A stretch of DNA of 43,959 bases from Nocardioides lijunqiniae (GCF_015024225.1 NZ_JACJGM010000039.1:1-43959), one strand, 5' to 3'; shown: positions 23,457 through 32,657, counted from the first letter of the stretch. Program-made: numbers and translations. The notes: generated from the sequence alone by a model not told the origin.

Positions 23457-25007
23457 GTGTCCAGCCCAGCTCCGTCCCTGGAAACACCCCCGAACGGCGA
23501 CGCTCCTCCCGCGGTCCGCCTGAGGGGCATCGGCAAGCGGTTCCCCGGCGTCATCGCCAACGACGACATCAACGTCGACGTGCGGCGCGGCACCATCCAC
23601 GCGATCGTCGGCGAGAACGGCGCGGGCAAGTCCACGCTGATGAAGATCCTCTACGGCGTGCAGGCCCCCGACTCCGGCACGATCGAGATCGGCGGCGAGC
23701 AGGTGAGCCTCGGCTCGCCGGCCGACGCGATCCGGCACGGCGTCGGCATGGTCTTCCAGCACTTCATGCTGGCCGACAACCTCACCGTCCTGGAGAACAC
23801 CGTGCTCGGCGCCGAGCGCCTGCACGGCATCGGCGCCGGCGCGCGCGCCGAGATCCGGCGGATCTCCGAGCAGTACGGCCTCGACATCGACCCCGACCGG
23901 CTCGTCGAGGACCTCGGCGTCGGCGCCCGCCAGCGCGTCGAGATCCTCAAGGTCCTCTACCGCGGCGCCCAGATCGTCATCCTGGACGAGCCGACCGCCG
24001 TCCTCGTGCCGCACGAGGTCGACGAGCTCTTCGGAAACCTGCGCGAGCTCAAGGCCGAGGGCCTGTGCGTCATCTTCATCTCCCACAAGCTCGACGAGGT
24101 GCTCTCGGTCGCCGACGAGATCACCGTCATCCGCCGCGGCACCACGGTCGCGACCGTGGACCCGGAGGGCGTGACCGCCCGTGAGCTGGCCGAGCTGATG
24201 GTCGGCTCCGAGCTGCCCTCGCCCAGCACCGAGACGTCGACCGTCACCGACCAGGTCCTGCTCTCGGTCCAGCACCTCGGGCTGCCGGTCCCCAGCGGCC
24301 GGGCCCTGCTGGACGACATCACCTTCGACATCCACCGCGGTGAGGTGCTCGGCATCGCCGGCGTCGAGGGCAACGGCCAGGCCGAGCTCGTCGAGGCGAT
24401 CATGGGCATGCGCCCCGGCGCCACCGGCACGATCTCCCTGGCCGGGCGCGACATCACCCACGAGTCCACCCGCGAGCGCCGCGAGGGCGGCGTGGGCTAC
24501 ATCCCCGAGGACCGGCACCGCCACGGCCTGCTGCTCGACTCGCCGCTCTGGGAGAACCGCGTCCTGGGTCACCAGGGTCGCCCGCCCAGCAGCCGACGGG
24601 GGCTCATCGACAAGCGCGCCGCCCGCGCCGACACCGAGCGCATCATCGCCGAGTACGACGTCCGCACGCCCGGCCCCGACGTGCTCGCGCGCGCCCTGTC
24701 CGGCGGCAACCAGCAGAAGCTGATCGTCGGGCGCGAGATGAGCAGCGAGCCGGTGCTCCTGATCGCCGCGCACCCGACGCGCGGCGTCGACGTCGGCGCC
24801 CAGGCGGCCATCTGGACCCACATCAAGAACGCCCGACGGGAAGGACTCGCGGTGCTGCTGATCTCCGCCGACCTCGACGAGCTGATCGGGCTCTCCGACC
24901 GCATCGAGGTGATCCTGCGCGGCCGCATGGTCGGCACCTTCGACCCCGCGTCGGTGACGCCGCAGCAGCTCGGCTCGGCCATGACCGGGGCGGGACCCGA
25001 CGCATGA
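23457..25007 (+). CDS. ABC transporter ATP-binding protein, duplicated (nucleoside importer)
   Basis: 516 residues with two fused nucleotide-binding domains, as in the simple sugar/nucleoside importer class (RbsA/NupO-like). Domain 1 has a canonical Walker A GENGAGKST near 51 and Walker B IVILDEPTAVL near 175, but its signature is degenerate (LGVGARQRVEI). Domain 2 has a degenerate Walker A (GVEGNGQAEL) but a good signature, ALSGGNQQKLIVG, near 420. This yields one canonical composite site, the usual state for the family. The GTG start at 23457 has GAGGAGG eight bases upstream. The stop overlaps the first permease start (ATGA). It should energise import of the ligand delivered by the upstream BMP lipoprotein. 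Confidence 0.93.
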   Translation: MSSPAPSLETPPNGDAPPAVRLRGIGKRFPGVIANDDINVDVRRGTIHAIVGENGAGKSTLMKILYGVQAPDSGTIEIGGEQVSLGSPADAIRHGVGMVFQHFMLADNLTVLENTVLGAERLHGIGAGARAEIRRISEQYGLDIDPDRLVEDLGVGARQRVEILKVLYRGAQIVILDEPTAVLVPHEVDELFGNLRELKAEGLCVIFISHKLDEVLSVADEITVIRRGTTVATVDPEGVTARELAELMVGSELPSPSTETSTVTDQVLLSVQHLGLPVPSGRALLDDITFDIHRGEVLGIAGVEGNGQAELVEAIMGMRPGATGTISLAGRDITHESTRERREGGVGYIPEDRHRHGLLLDSPLWENRVLGHQGRPPSSRRGLIDKRAARADTERIIAEYDVRTPGPDVLARALSGGNQQKLIVGREMSSEPVLLIAAHPTRGVDVGAQAAIWTHIKNARREGLAVLLISADLDELIGLSDRIEVILRGRMVGTFDPASVTPQQLGSAMTGAGPDA

Positions 25008-26116
25008 CCAACGCCCGCGTCATCCGCTTCCTGCTCGGCCTCGCGGCTCCCGTCCTGGCCCTGGTCGCCGCCTTCGCGATCACCAGCCTGGTGCTGGTCG
25101 TCGCGGGCGACCCCGCCGGCGACGTCTGGAGCACGATCCTGTCGTGGCCCGAGGAGCGCAACCTCGCCAACATCATCAAGAACGCCACGGTGCTCTACCT
25201 CTCCGGCCTGGCCGTGGCCTTCGGCTTCCGGATGAACCTCTTCAACATCGGCGTCGACGGCCAGTACCGCGTGGCGGCGTTCACCGCCGCCGTGGTGGCC
25301 GGCGAGGCGTGGCTCCCGGGCTACCTCAACACCGCCTTCGCCATCGTCTGCGCCATGGCGGTCGGCGCGATGTGGGCCGGCATCGCCGGCGTGCTGCGCG
25401 CGACCCGCGGCGTGAGCGAGGTGATCTCCACGATCATGCTCAACGCGATCGCCACCGGGCTGGTCGCCTACCTGCTCCGCAAGGTCGCGGTCCGCGAGGC
25501 AGGCAGCAACGACATCGGCACCAAGCAGATCCCTGAGGGCAGCCGGATCCCGAACATCTCGATCGGGGAGGGCCCGACCTCGGAGATCTACGGCTTCATC
25601 GTGATCGCCGCGCTCGCCGGCCTCCTGTTCTGGTTCGTGCTCAACAAGACGCGCTTCGGCTTCGACCTGCGCGCCACGGGCCAGTCCACGACGGCCGCGG
25701 TCGCCAGCGGCATCAGCGTCAAGAAGATGACGATCGTCGCCATGCTGATCTCGGGCGGCGTCGCCGGCCTGGTCGGCCTGCCGATCCTCTTCGGCTCCGC
25801 CTACGCCTACGGCTCGACGTTCCAGTCCGGCCTGGGCTTCGCGGGCATCGCCATCGCGCTGCTGGGCCGCAACAACCCGATCGGCATCGCGATCGGCGCG
25901 CTGCTGTTCGCCTTCCTCGACGAGCAGTCCAACCCGCTGCAGATCCTGGTCGGCGTCTCGCCCGACATCGTCGCCATCACCCAGGGCGTGATCGTCCTGA
26001 CCGTGGTCGTGTCCTACGAGCTCGTGCGCCGCTACGGCATCCGGCTCGAGCAGCGTGAGGTGGCGCGGGTCCTGGCCGACCAGCCCGCCACCCCCCAGAA
26101 GGAGGTCTCCGCATGA
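25004..26116 (+). CDS. ABC transporter permease 1 (nucleoside importer)
   Basis: 370 residues with about eight to ten membrane helices, for example FLLGLAAPVLALVAAFAITS near 9-28 and AGIAIALLGRNNPIGIAIGA near 300. The segment NIGVDGQYRVAAF near 80 is the conserved loop of BMP-linked permeases (GxDGQ). ATGA overlap with the ATPase gene upstream and with permease 2 downstream indicates a tightly coupled operon; AAGGAGG before permease 2 lies inside this gene's end. It forms one half of the transmembrane channel and belongs to the BPD_transp_2 family. Confidence 0.92.
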   Translation: MTNARVIRFLLGLAAPVLALVAAFAITSLVLVVAGDPAGDVWSTILSWPEERNLANIIKNATVLYLSGLAVAFGFRMNLFNIGVDGQYRVAAFTAAVVAGEAWLPGYLNTAFAIVCAMAVGAMWAGIAGVLRATRGVSEVISTIMLNAIATGLVAYLLRKVAVREAGSNDIGTKQIPEGSRIPNISIGEGPTSEIYGFIVIAALAGLLFWFVLNKTRFGFDLRATGQSTTAAVASGISVKKMTIVAMLISGGVAGLVGLPILFGSAYAYGSTFQSGLGFAGIAIALLGRNNPIGIAIGALLFAFLDEQSNPLQILVGVSPDIVAITQGVIVLTVVVSYELVRRYGIRLEQREVARVLADQPATPQKEVSA

Positions 26117-27378
26117 GCGTCCCCGCCACCGCGACCGGCGCGGTCGAGCCCGCGGTGACCAAGCCGCGCCGCAAGCTGCCGCGCTACTGGGTGCTGCTCG
26201 TCCTGCTCGGCGCCCTGCTGCTGCTCTCGCTGCTGCGCGTCATCACCGGCGCCAACGACCTCACGTCCTCGGGCACCATCGTCGCCACGCTGATCGCGAT
26301 CGTCCCCATCATGCTCGCCGGCCTCGGGGGCCTGTGGTCCGAGCGGGCCGGCGTGGTCAACATCGGTCTCGAGGGGATGATGATCCTCGGCACGTGGGGA
26401 GCCGGCTACTTCGGCTACCACTACGGCGCCTGGGCCGGCGTCGCCGGCGCGATCCTCATGGGCATGCTCGGCGGTCTCGTGCACGCGGTGGCCACGGTCA
26501 TCTTCGGCGTCGACCACATCATCTCCGGCGTCGCGATCAACATCATCGCGCTCGGCGCCGTGCAGTACCTCGCCTCGCTGACGTTCGTCGGGCTCAAGGG
26601 CGGAGGTCAGACGCAGTCGCCCAAGATCCCCGACGTCCAGACGATCACCATCGGGCCACTGAGCGATGCGTTGAAGGAGGTGGAGGACAAGCACGTCTTC
26701 TTCGTCTCCGACCTCGCGGCCGTGCTGCGCGCCCTGTGCACCAACCTGTCGCTGCTGGTGGTGCTGTCCTTCTTCCTGGTCTTCGTCACCTGGTACGTCC
26801 TGTGGCGCACCTCCTTCGGCCTGCGCCTGCGCTCGGTCGGCGAGAGCCCGGCCGCCGCGGAGTCGCTGGGCGTCAAGGTGCTGCGCTACAAGTTCTCGGC
26901 GGTGCTCGTCTCCGGCGCCCTGGCGGGTCTCGCCGGCGGGGTCCTGGCGATGGTCGCCTCCAGCAACTACCGCGACGGCCAGACCGGTGGGCGTGGCTAC
27001 ATCGGCCTCGCCGCGATGATCTTTGGCAACTGGCGGCCCAGCGGGCTGCTGGCCGGCTCCGGCCTGTTCGGCTACACCGAGACCCTCGGCCTGCGGCAGG
27101 GTGGCACCTCGGTGCACGCGCTGCTGCTCGCCCTCGCCGTGCTGGCGCTGTTCCTCGGCATCTGGCAGGTCCGCCAGGGCCTGGCCGTGAGCGGCGCGGT
27201 CATCGTCGGCGTCGGCGCCCTGGTCGGGGCGCTGTACTTCGCGATCGACACCGTGCCGGGCGACTTCACCGCCCTCACGCCGTACGTCATCACGCTGCTC
27301 GTGCTCGCGTTCGCCTCCCAACGGTTGCGGATGCCGGCAGCGGACGGCCAGATCTATCGCAAGGGGAGCGCGGGCTAG
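26113..27378 (+). CDS. ABC transporter permease 2 (nucleoside importer)
   Basis: 421 residues, BPD_transp_2 family, partner of permease 1. It starts at ATG 26113 with AAGGAGG seven bases upstream. The basic N-terminus VTKPRRKLPRYW is followed by the first helix (VLLVLLGALLLLSLLRVI), and the conserved loop VVNIGLEGMMILGTWGAGY lies near 85. Compared with simple family members it has a longer central loop (about 165-200, rich in charged residues) and extra C-terminal helices. The stop TAG shares its last G with the GTG start of the cytidine deaminase gene, linking transport directly to nucleoside catabolism. Confidence 0.92.
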   Translation: MSVPATATGAVEPAVTKPRRKLPRYWVLLVLLGALLLLSLLRVITGANDLTSSGTIVATLIAIVPIMLAGLGGLWSERAGVVNIGLEGMMILGTWGAGYFGYHYGAWAGVAGAILMGMLGGLVHAVATVIFGVDHIISGVAINIIALGAVQYLASLTFVGLKGGGQTQSPKIPDVQTITIGPLSDALKEVEDKHVFFVSDLAAVLRALCTNLSLLVVLSFFLVFVTWYVLWRTSFGLRLRSVGESPAAAESLGVKVLRYKFSAVLVSGALAGLAGGVLAMVASSNYRDGQTGGRGYIGLAAMIFGNWRPSGLLAGSGLFGYTETLGLRQGGTSVHALLLALAVLALFLGIWQVRQGLAVSGAVIVGVGALVGALYFAIDTVPGDFTALTPYVITLLVLAFASQRLRMPAADGQIYRKGSAG

Positions 27379-27794
27379 TGGCGTCGGTGGAAGGCTCCGA
27401 GCGCGACCCGGGCTTCGACTGGGAGGGCCTGCGGGCCCTGGCCGTCGAGGCGATGGGGCACGCCTACGCGCCGTACTCCGACTACCAGGTGGGGGCCGCG
27501 GCGCGCGTCGACGACGGCCGCACGGTCGTGGGGTGCAACGTCGAGAACGCCGCCTACGGCGTGGCGCTGTGCGCCGAGTGCGGTCTGGTCTCGCAGCTGC
27601 ACCTCACCGGTGGCGGGAGGCTGACGCACTTCGTGTGCGTCAACCGCGACGGCGAGGTGATCATGCCGTGTGGCCGCTGCCGCCAGCTCCTGTGGGAGAA
27701 CGGCGGCGCGTCGCTGCTGTGCTGGACGGTGTCCGGGATCAAGGGGATGGACGAGGTGCTGCCGGATGCGTTCGGTCCCGACGACCTCGCTTGA
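27378..27794 (+). CDS. cdd: Cytidine deaminase
   Basis: 138 residues, the size of tetrameric cytidine deaminases. It converts cytidine or deoxycytidine to uridine or deoxyuridine. The zinc site is clear: CAEC near residue 66 (with the catalytic Glu) and PCGRCRQ near 97. The substrate loop VGCNVENAAYG lies near 52, and YSDYQVGAA at 33-41 matches the family N-terminal strand. The first ligand is Cys, as is typical of the tetrameric type, rather than His. The start GTG 27378 overlaps the permease stop by one base, so it is translationally coupled to the transporter. The P450 gene starts within its last 29 bases in another frame. Confidence 0.95.
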   Translation: MASVEGSERDPGFDWEGLRALAVEAMGHAYAPYSDYQVGAAARVDDGRTVVGCNVENAAYGVALCAECGLVSQLHLTGGGRLTHFVCVNRDGEVIMPCGRCRQLLWENGGASLLCWTVSGIKGMDEVLPDAFGPDDLA

Positions 27795-28926
27795 CCTGAG
27801 CGCCCCCGAGGTCGTCGCCGACCCGTACCCGTTCTTCGCCGAGGAGCGGGCGCGCCACGGCGTCGCCTGGCACGAGGGCACCCAGCGCTACCTCACCTTC
27901 GCCCACGCGACGGTGGGCGCCGTGCAGCGCGACCGGCGCCTGGGCCGGCTGTGGCAGGACAAGGAGCCGCTCGACTACCTCGAGCCGTTCAACCTCCTGC
28001 ACCGCAACCAGATGATGGAGAACGAGCCGCCCGACCACACCCGGCTGCGCCGGCCGGTCGCGTCGGCGTTCGCCCGCGGCCACGTCGAGCGGCTGCGTCC
28101 GCGCGTGCGCGAGCTGGCCGCCACGCTGCTCGCCGAGACCCACGACGGGCCCTTCGACGTCATCGGCCAGTACGCCGAGCCGCTGCCCGTCCTGGTGATC
28201 TGCGAGCTCCTCGGCGTCCCCGCGTCGCACGTCCACGAGCTGCGCGACTGGTCGCAGGCGATCGTGCGCATGTACGAGGCCAGCCCGTCCGACGAGGTCG
28301 TCGCCGCCGCCGTCGCGGCGGCGAGCGACTTCGCGGCGCTGGTGCGCGACCTGGTCGCCCACCGCCGGGAGCACCCGGCCGACGACCTGATCACCGACCT
28401 CGCCGCCACCGAGCTGACCGAGGACGAGGTCGTCGCGGCCGTCGTGCTGCTGCTCAACGCCGGCCACGAGGCCTCGGTCAACGTCTTCGGCAACGGACTG
28501 GTGGCGATGCTGGGCCGCGGCCTGCGCCCCGGCGCCGACGTGCCGGCGACGGTGGAGGAGATGCTGCGCTTCGACTCCGCCCTGCAGCTCTTCGAGCGCA
28601 CCGCCACCGAGGACGTGCAGGTCGGCGACGTGGTCGTGGAGAAGGGCCAGCGGATCGCCGCCCTGCTCGGCGCGGCCAACCGCGACCCGGTCGTCTTCGA
28701 GCGCGCCGACGAGTTCGACGTCGACCGGGAGCGCAACCCGCACCTGGCGTTCGGCGTCGGCGTCCACTTCTGCCTCGGCGCCCCGCTGGCGCGCATGGAG
28801 CTCGCGGAGTCCGTCGCGGCGCTGTGGGAGACCCACCCCGACCTGCGCCTGGTGGGCGAACCGGAGAGCCGGGGCACCTTCGTCCTGCGGGGCTTCCATA
28901 GGGTGCAGGTCGGAGGTACGACATGA
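27766..28926 (+). CDS. Cytochrome P450
   Basis: 386 residues, slightly short for a soluble bacterial P450. The haem-ligand motif FGVGVHFCLG, which fits FxxGxxxCxG, is near residue 330. The ExxR element is in VEEMLRFDSA near 266, and the I-helix motif LLNAGHEASVNVF near 231 corresponds to AGxET with Ser in place of the usual Thr. The N-terminus (DPYPFFAEERARHG near 17-30) is the usual soluble P450 start without membrane helix. ATG 27766 has GAGGTG seven bases upstream and lies inside the end of cdd. The stop overlaps the thymidine phosphorylase start (ATGA). Its redox partners are not in the window. Substrate unknown; the operon suggests a nucleoside or base, but this is inference. Confidence 0.93.
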   Translation: MRSVPTTSLDLSAPEVVADPYPFFAEERARHGVAWHEGTQRYLTFAHATVGAVQRDRRLGRLWQDKEPLDYLEPFNLLHRNQMMENEPPDHTRLRRPVASAFARGHVERLRPRVRELAATLLAETHDGPFDVIGQYAEPLPVLVICELLGVPASHVHELRDWSQAIVRMYEASPSDEVVAAAVAAASDFAALVRDLVAHRREHPADDLITDLAATELTEDEVVAAVVLLLNAGHEASVNVFGNGLVAMLGRGLRPGADVPATVEEMLRFDSALQLFERTATEDVQVGDVVVEKGQRIAALLGAANRDPVVFERADEFDVDRERNPHLAFGVGVHFCLGAPLARMELAESVAALWETHPDLRLVGEPESRGTFVLRGFHRVQVGGTT

Positions 28927-30206
28927 GCGAGCACGACGCGGTCGAGGTGATCCTCGCCAAGCGGGACCACGGTGAGCTGAGCGACAGCCAGATCGACTGG
29001 GTGATCGACGCCTACACGCGCGGGGCGGTGGCCGACGAGCAGATGTCCTCGCTGGCCATGGCGATCCTGCTCAACGGCATGGAGCGGCGCGAGATCGCCC
29101 GCTGGACCGCCGCGATGATCGCGTCGGGGGAGCGGATGGACTTCTCCTCGCTCTCGCGCCCGACCGCCGACAAGCACTCCACGGGCGGGGTGGGCGACAA
29201 GATCACCCTGCCGCTCGCGCCCCTGGTCGCGGCCTGCGGCGTCGCGGTGCCGCAGCTGTCGGGTCGCGGGCTGGGCCACACCGGCGGCACCCTCGACAAG
29301 CTGGAGTCGATCCCGGGCTGGCGCGCGGCCCTCTCCAACGAGGAGATGTTCGCCCAGCTCGAGTCGGTGGGCGCGGTCATCTGCGCCGCCGGCGACGGGC
29401 TGGCCCCCGCCGACAAGAAGCTCTACGCGCTGCGCGACGTCACCGGCACGGTCGAGGCGATCCCGCTGATCGCGTCCTCGATCATGAGCAAGAAGATCGC
29501 CGAGGGCACCGGTGCCCTCGTCCTGGACGTCAAGGTCGGCACCGGCGCCTTCATGAAGGACCTCGACAAGGCCCGGGAGCTGGCCGAGGTCATGGTGGGC
29601 CTCGGCACGGACGCCGGGGTGCGCACCGTCGCGTTGCTGACCGACATGAGCACCCCGCTCGGGCTCACCGCGGGCAACGCGATCGAGGTGGCCGAGTCGG
29701 TCGAGGTCCTGGCCGGCGGTGGCCCCGCCGACGTCGTCGAGCTGACCCTGGCCCTGGCCCGCGAGATGCTCGCCGGCGCCGGGCGCGACGACGTCGACCC
29801 GGCCGACCGGCTGGCCGACGGGTCCGCGATGGACGCCTGGAAGGCGATGATCCGCGCCCAGGACGGCGACCCCGACGCGGCCCTGCCCGTCGCCCGCGAG
29901 TCCCACGTCGTGACCGCGCCGTCGTCCGGGACGCTCACCCGCCTCGACGCGATGGCCGTCGGCCTGGCCGCGTGGCGGCTCGGCGCGGGCCGCGCGCGCA
30001 AGGAGGACCCGGTGCAGGCCGGGGCCGGCGTCGTGTGGCACGCCCGCCCGGGTGACGACGTCACCGCCGGCGAGCCGCTGTTCACGCTGCTCACCGACGA
30101 GCCCCAGCGCTTCGACCGCGCGCTCGCCTCGCTGGAGGGCGGCTACGACATCGGCGACGCGTCGACGTACGACGCGACGCCGCTGGTCATCGACCGGATC
30201 AGCTGA
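28923..30206 (+). CDS. deoA: Thymidine phosphorylase
   Basis: 427 residues. It splits thymidine or deoxyuridine with phosphate to the free base and 2-deoxyribose 1-phosphate. The family signature SGRGLGHTGGTLDKLESIPG is complete near residues 112-131, and the phosphate-binding KHSTGGVGDK lies near 82. The C-terminal lipoyl-like domain shows GAGVVWHARPGDDVTAGEPL near 370. The start ATG 28923 overlaps the P450 stop, and the stop overlaps by eight bases with the end of the convergent MaoC-like gene. With cdd upstream it completes the route from deoxycytidine to uracil and sugar phosphate. A pyrimidine-nucleoside phosphorylase acting on uridine too is possible. Confidence 0.95.
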   Translation: MSEHDAVEVILAKRDHGELSDSQIDWVIDAYTRGAVADEQMSSLAMAILLNGMERREIARWTAAMIASGERMDFSSLSRPTADKHSTGGVGDKITLPLAPLVAACGVAVPQLSGRGLGHTGGTLDKLESIPGWRAALSNEEMFAQLESVGAVICAAGDGLAPADKKLYALRDVTGTVEAIPLIASSIMSKKIAEGTGALVLDVKVGTGAFMKDLDKARELAEVMVGLGTDAGVRTVALLTDMSTPLGLTAGNAIEVAESVEVLAGGGPADVVELTLALAREMLAGAGRDDVDPADRLADGSAMDAWKAMIRAQDGDPDAALPVARESHVVTAPSSGTLTRLDAMAVGLAAWRLGAGRARKEDPVQAGAGVVWHARPGDDVTAGEPLFTLLTDEPQRFDRALASLEGGYDIGDASTYDATPLVIDRIS

Positions 30207-30651
30207 GCAGCAGCACGATCGACTCGGCCACGCAGGCCGGCTTGGCGACCCCGTCGATCGCGATGACGTGCTTCATCGTGAGCTGCTTGCCGGCCGGCAG
30301 GTCCGTCACCTCGCCCAGCGTGACCGTCAGGCTGACGCGCTGGCCGACCAGCACCGGGTGCGGGAAGCGCACCTTGTTCAGGCCGTAGTTGAGCTTGGGG
30401 CCGGGCGTGTCCAGCCCGAACACCTGGCTGCCCAGCCAGGGGATCAGCGAGAGCGTGAGGTAGCCGTGGGCCACGGTGCCACCGAACGGCCCGGCGGCGG
30501 CGCGCTCCACGTCGACGTGGATCCACTGGTGGTCGCCGGTCGCCTCCGCGAACCGGTCCACGCGCTCCTGGTCGATCGTCACCCACTCGCTCGTGCCGAG
30601 TTCCTCGCCGGCCGCGGCGGCGATCTCCTCGAGGGTGGTGAACACGCGCAT
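30199..30651 (-). CDS. MaoC-like (R)-hydratase / dehydratase
   Basis: 150 residues with a single hot-dog domain. The hydratase-2 motif is present: FAEATGDHQWIHVD near 46-59, with the catalytic Asp and His, followed by GPFGGTVAHGYLTLSLIP. Such proteins hydrate trans-2-enoyl-CoA to (R)-3-hydroxyacyl-CoA or act on related acyl-CoAs. The start ATG 30651 has a strong AGGAGGT upstream. It is divergent from the adenosine deaminase gene (52 bases between starts) and convergent with deoA, whose stop it overlaps. Its link to nucleoside salvage is unclear; it may simply sit between the operon parts. Confidence 0.88.
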   Translation of the reverse strand: MRVFTTLEEIAAAAGEELGTSEWVTIDQERVDRFAEATGDHQWIHVDVERAAAGPFGGTVAHGYLTLSLIPWLGSQVFGLDTPGPKLNYGLNKVRFPHPVLVGQRVSLTVTLGEVTDLPAGKQLTMKHVIAIDGVAKPACVAESIVLLLS

Positions 30652-30703
30652 GCTGGACCTCCTGCGGACCGGGTCGTACGACGGGTGGTGGTTGGATGAC
30701 CGG

Positions 30704-31807
30704 ATGAGCGTCACCGACCCGGAACCTACCGTCCCCACGCGCGATCAGGTCCGCCAGGCTCCGAAGGTCCTGCTGCACGACCACCTCGACGGCGGGCTGC
30801 GCCCGGCGACCGTCCTGGAGCTCGCGCGCGAGGTCCACCACGAGCTGCCCGCGGACGATCCCGAGAGCCTCGGGCGGTGGTTCGCCGAGGCGGCCGACTC
30901 GGGCTCGCTGGTGCGCTACCTGGAGACCTTCGACCACACGGTCGCCGTGATGCAGACCGGCCCCGCGCTGACGCGCGTGGCCCGGGAGTGCGTCGAGGAC
31001 CTCGTCGAGGACGGTGTCGTCTACGCCGAGGTCCGCTACGCCCCCGAGCAGCACGTCGCCCAGGGCCTGACGCTGGACGAGGTCGTCGCCGCGGTGCAGG
31101 AGGGCTTCGACCAGGCGACCGAGGCAGCGGGCGGGCGGATCGTCGTGCGCCAGCTGCTGACGGCCATGCGCCACCGCGCGCGCTCCATGGAGATCGCCGA
31201 GCTGTCCGTCGCGTGGCGCGACCGGGGCGTCGCCGGCTTCGACATCGCGGGCGCGGAGGCCGGCTACCCGCCGACCCGCCATCTCGACGCCTTCGAGTAC
31301 CTCCAGCGCGAGAGCTCGCACTTCACCATCCACGCGGGCGAGGCCTTCGGGCTGCCGTCGATCTGGCAGGCGATCCAGTGGTGCGGCGCCGACCGCCTGG
31401 GTCACGGCGTGCGGATCGTCGACGACATCACCGTCGCCGACGACGGCACCGTCACGCTGGGCCGGCTGGCGGCCTACGTCCGGGACATGCGCATCCCGCT
31501 GGAGATGTGCCCCGCCTCGAACGTGCAGACCGGGGCGGCCACGTCCATCGCGGAGCACCCGATCGGGCTGCTGACCGACCTGCGCTTCCGGGTCACCGTC
31601 AACACCGACAACCGGCTGATGAGCCAGACGTCGATGACCGCCGAGATGACCTCGCTGGTGGAGGCCTTCGGCTACACGCTCACCGACCTGCGGTGGTTCA
31701 CCATCAACGCGATGAAGTCGGCCTTCCTCCCCTTCGACGAGCGGCTCGCGATCATCGACGAGGTCATCAAGCCCGGCTACGCCGCCCTGGCGGGCCGGTC
31801 GGCGTAG
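30704..31807 (+). CDS. add: Adenosine deaminase
   Basis: 367 residues. It deaminates adenosine and deoxyadenosine to inosine and deoxyinosine. The zinc-site motifs are all present: HDHLDGGLRP near 25 (HxH), FTIHAGEAFG near 207 with the catalytic Glu, DRLGHGVRI near 235, and NTDNRLMS near 303 with the metal-ligand Asp. The first motif reads HDHLDG where HVHLDG is more usual, a conservative difference. The start ATG 30704 is preceded at six bases by a TTGGAT, a weaker match to the leaderless pattern. The stop is 22 bases from that of the convergent type VII-associated gene. It extends the salvage operon to purine nucleosides. Confidence 0.95.
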   Translation: MSVTDPEPTVPTRDQVRQAPKVLLHDHLDGGLRPATVLELAREVHHELPADDPESLGRWFAEAADSGSLVRYLETFDHTVAVMQTGPALTRVARECVEDLVEDGVVYAEVRYAPEQHVAQGLTLDEVVAAVQEGFDQATEAAGGRIVVRQLLTAMRHRARSMEIAELSVAWRDRGVAGFDIAGAEAGYPPTRHLDAFEYLQRESSHFTIHAGEAFGLPSIWQAIQWCGADRLGHGVRIVDDITVADDGTVTLGRLAAYVRDMRIPLEMCPASNVQTGAATSIAEHPIGLLTDLRFRVTVNTDNRLMSQTSMTAEMTSLVEAFGYTLTDLRWFTINAMKSAFLPFDERLAIIDEVIKPGYAALAGRSA

Positions 31808-31829
31808 CCGGCGTGGGTGGGCGCGCGCC

Positions 31830-32657
31830 TCAGGCGTGCGTCCACTTGCCCTTGTCGTTCATCTCGTCGGTGTACCTGCTCGACAGCACCGGCCAGTCGT
31901 TGTTGGCGTCCAGGCCGTCGAGGCCGCCGTTGAGGTCGCGCCACATGCTGAGCTTGACCGTCGCGTTGCTGTCGAAGTAGGCGTCGAGCCGGTTCCACAG
32001 GTCCAGCGCCGAGGTCACGATCTTGCCGATGACCTTGATCGCCGGGCCGGCGTCGAAGGTGACCCACTGCCCGGCGTCGGTGCCGTCCTTGATCGCGTCG
32101 AGGATCGCGTTGACGACGTCCAGCAGGACGTCGACCATGATGCGCCAGACCTCGCGCAGCTCCTTGGCGCCCTCCGCGCAGGCGGTGGCGGCCTTCACCA
32201 GGCCCTGGTCGACGGCGTTGATGGCGTTGCGCTGGCGGGTGGAGGCGTCGCGGTAGGAGATGAAGGCGGCGCCCGACCAGGTCTTCGTGACCTCGGCCAG
32301 GAGGCTGTCGACGACCATCTTCTCGTCGCGCACGCGGCTCGCGGCCTGGAGGTAGGCGGCGTTCATGTCCATCAGGTAGAACGGGTTGCCGGTCATCTCC
32401 TCGACCTTGGCCCACATCTCCTCGCAGAACTTCGTGAACTCGTCCCAGAGGTGCTCGATCTCCTCCTCGATCTTGTCCTTCGCCATGTTGTAGGCGATCT
32501 TCAGCCCGGGCGAGATCCAGGCCCAGTTGCTCGAGCCGATGGTGTCGTTGAAGGTGTCGATGACCTTCTGGACGCCCTCCTCGATCTTGTCGCTGAGCTC
32601 CTGGATCTTGGTGTCGACGTCGTTGCTGTAGTCCTGGTAGTAGTCGTAGCTGGTCAT
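31830..32657 (-). CDS. Helical WXG-like type VII secretion-associated protein
   Basis: 275 residues, not assigned to a named family with certainty. It is almost wholly helical with charged coiled-coil stretches (DTKIQELSDKIEEGVQKVID near 15-34 and KDKIEEEIEHLWDEFTKF near 60-77). A central KTWSGAAFISYRD (Trp127-Ser-Gly129) resembles the helix-turn-helix WXG motif of WXG100/ESX proteins. The C-terminal part (from about 195) is more mixed and ends TDEMNDKGKW. No signal peptide or toxin motif is seen. ATG 32657 overlaps the stop of the small EspC-like gene upstream, so the two are coupled and likely form a complex. It could be a secreted effector, an immunity-like partner or a chaperoned substrate. 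Confidence 0.65.
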   Translation of the reverse strand: MTSYDYYQDYSNDVDTKIQELSDKIEEGVQKVIDTFNDTIGSSNWAWISPGLKIAYNMAKDKIEEEIEHLWDEFTKFCEEMWAKVEEMTGNPFYLMDMNAAYLQAASRVRDEKMVVDSLLAEVTKTWSGAAFISYRDASTRQRNAINAVDQGLVKAATACAEGAKELREVWRIMVDVLLDVVNAILDAIKDGTDAGQWVTFDAGPAIKVIGKIVTSALDLWNRLDAYFDSNATVKLSMWRDLNGGLDGLDANNDWPVLSSRYTDEMNDKGKWTHA

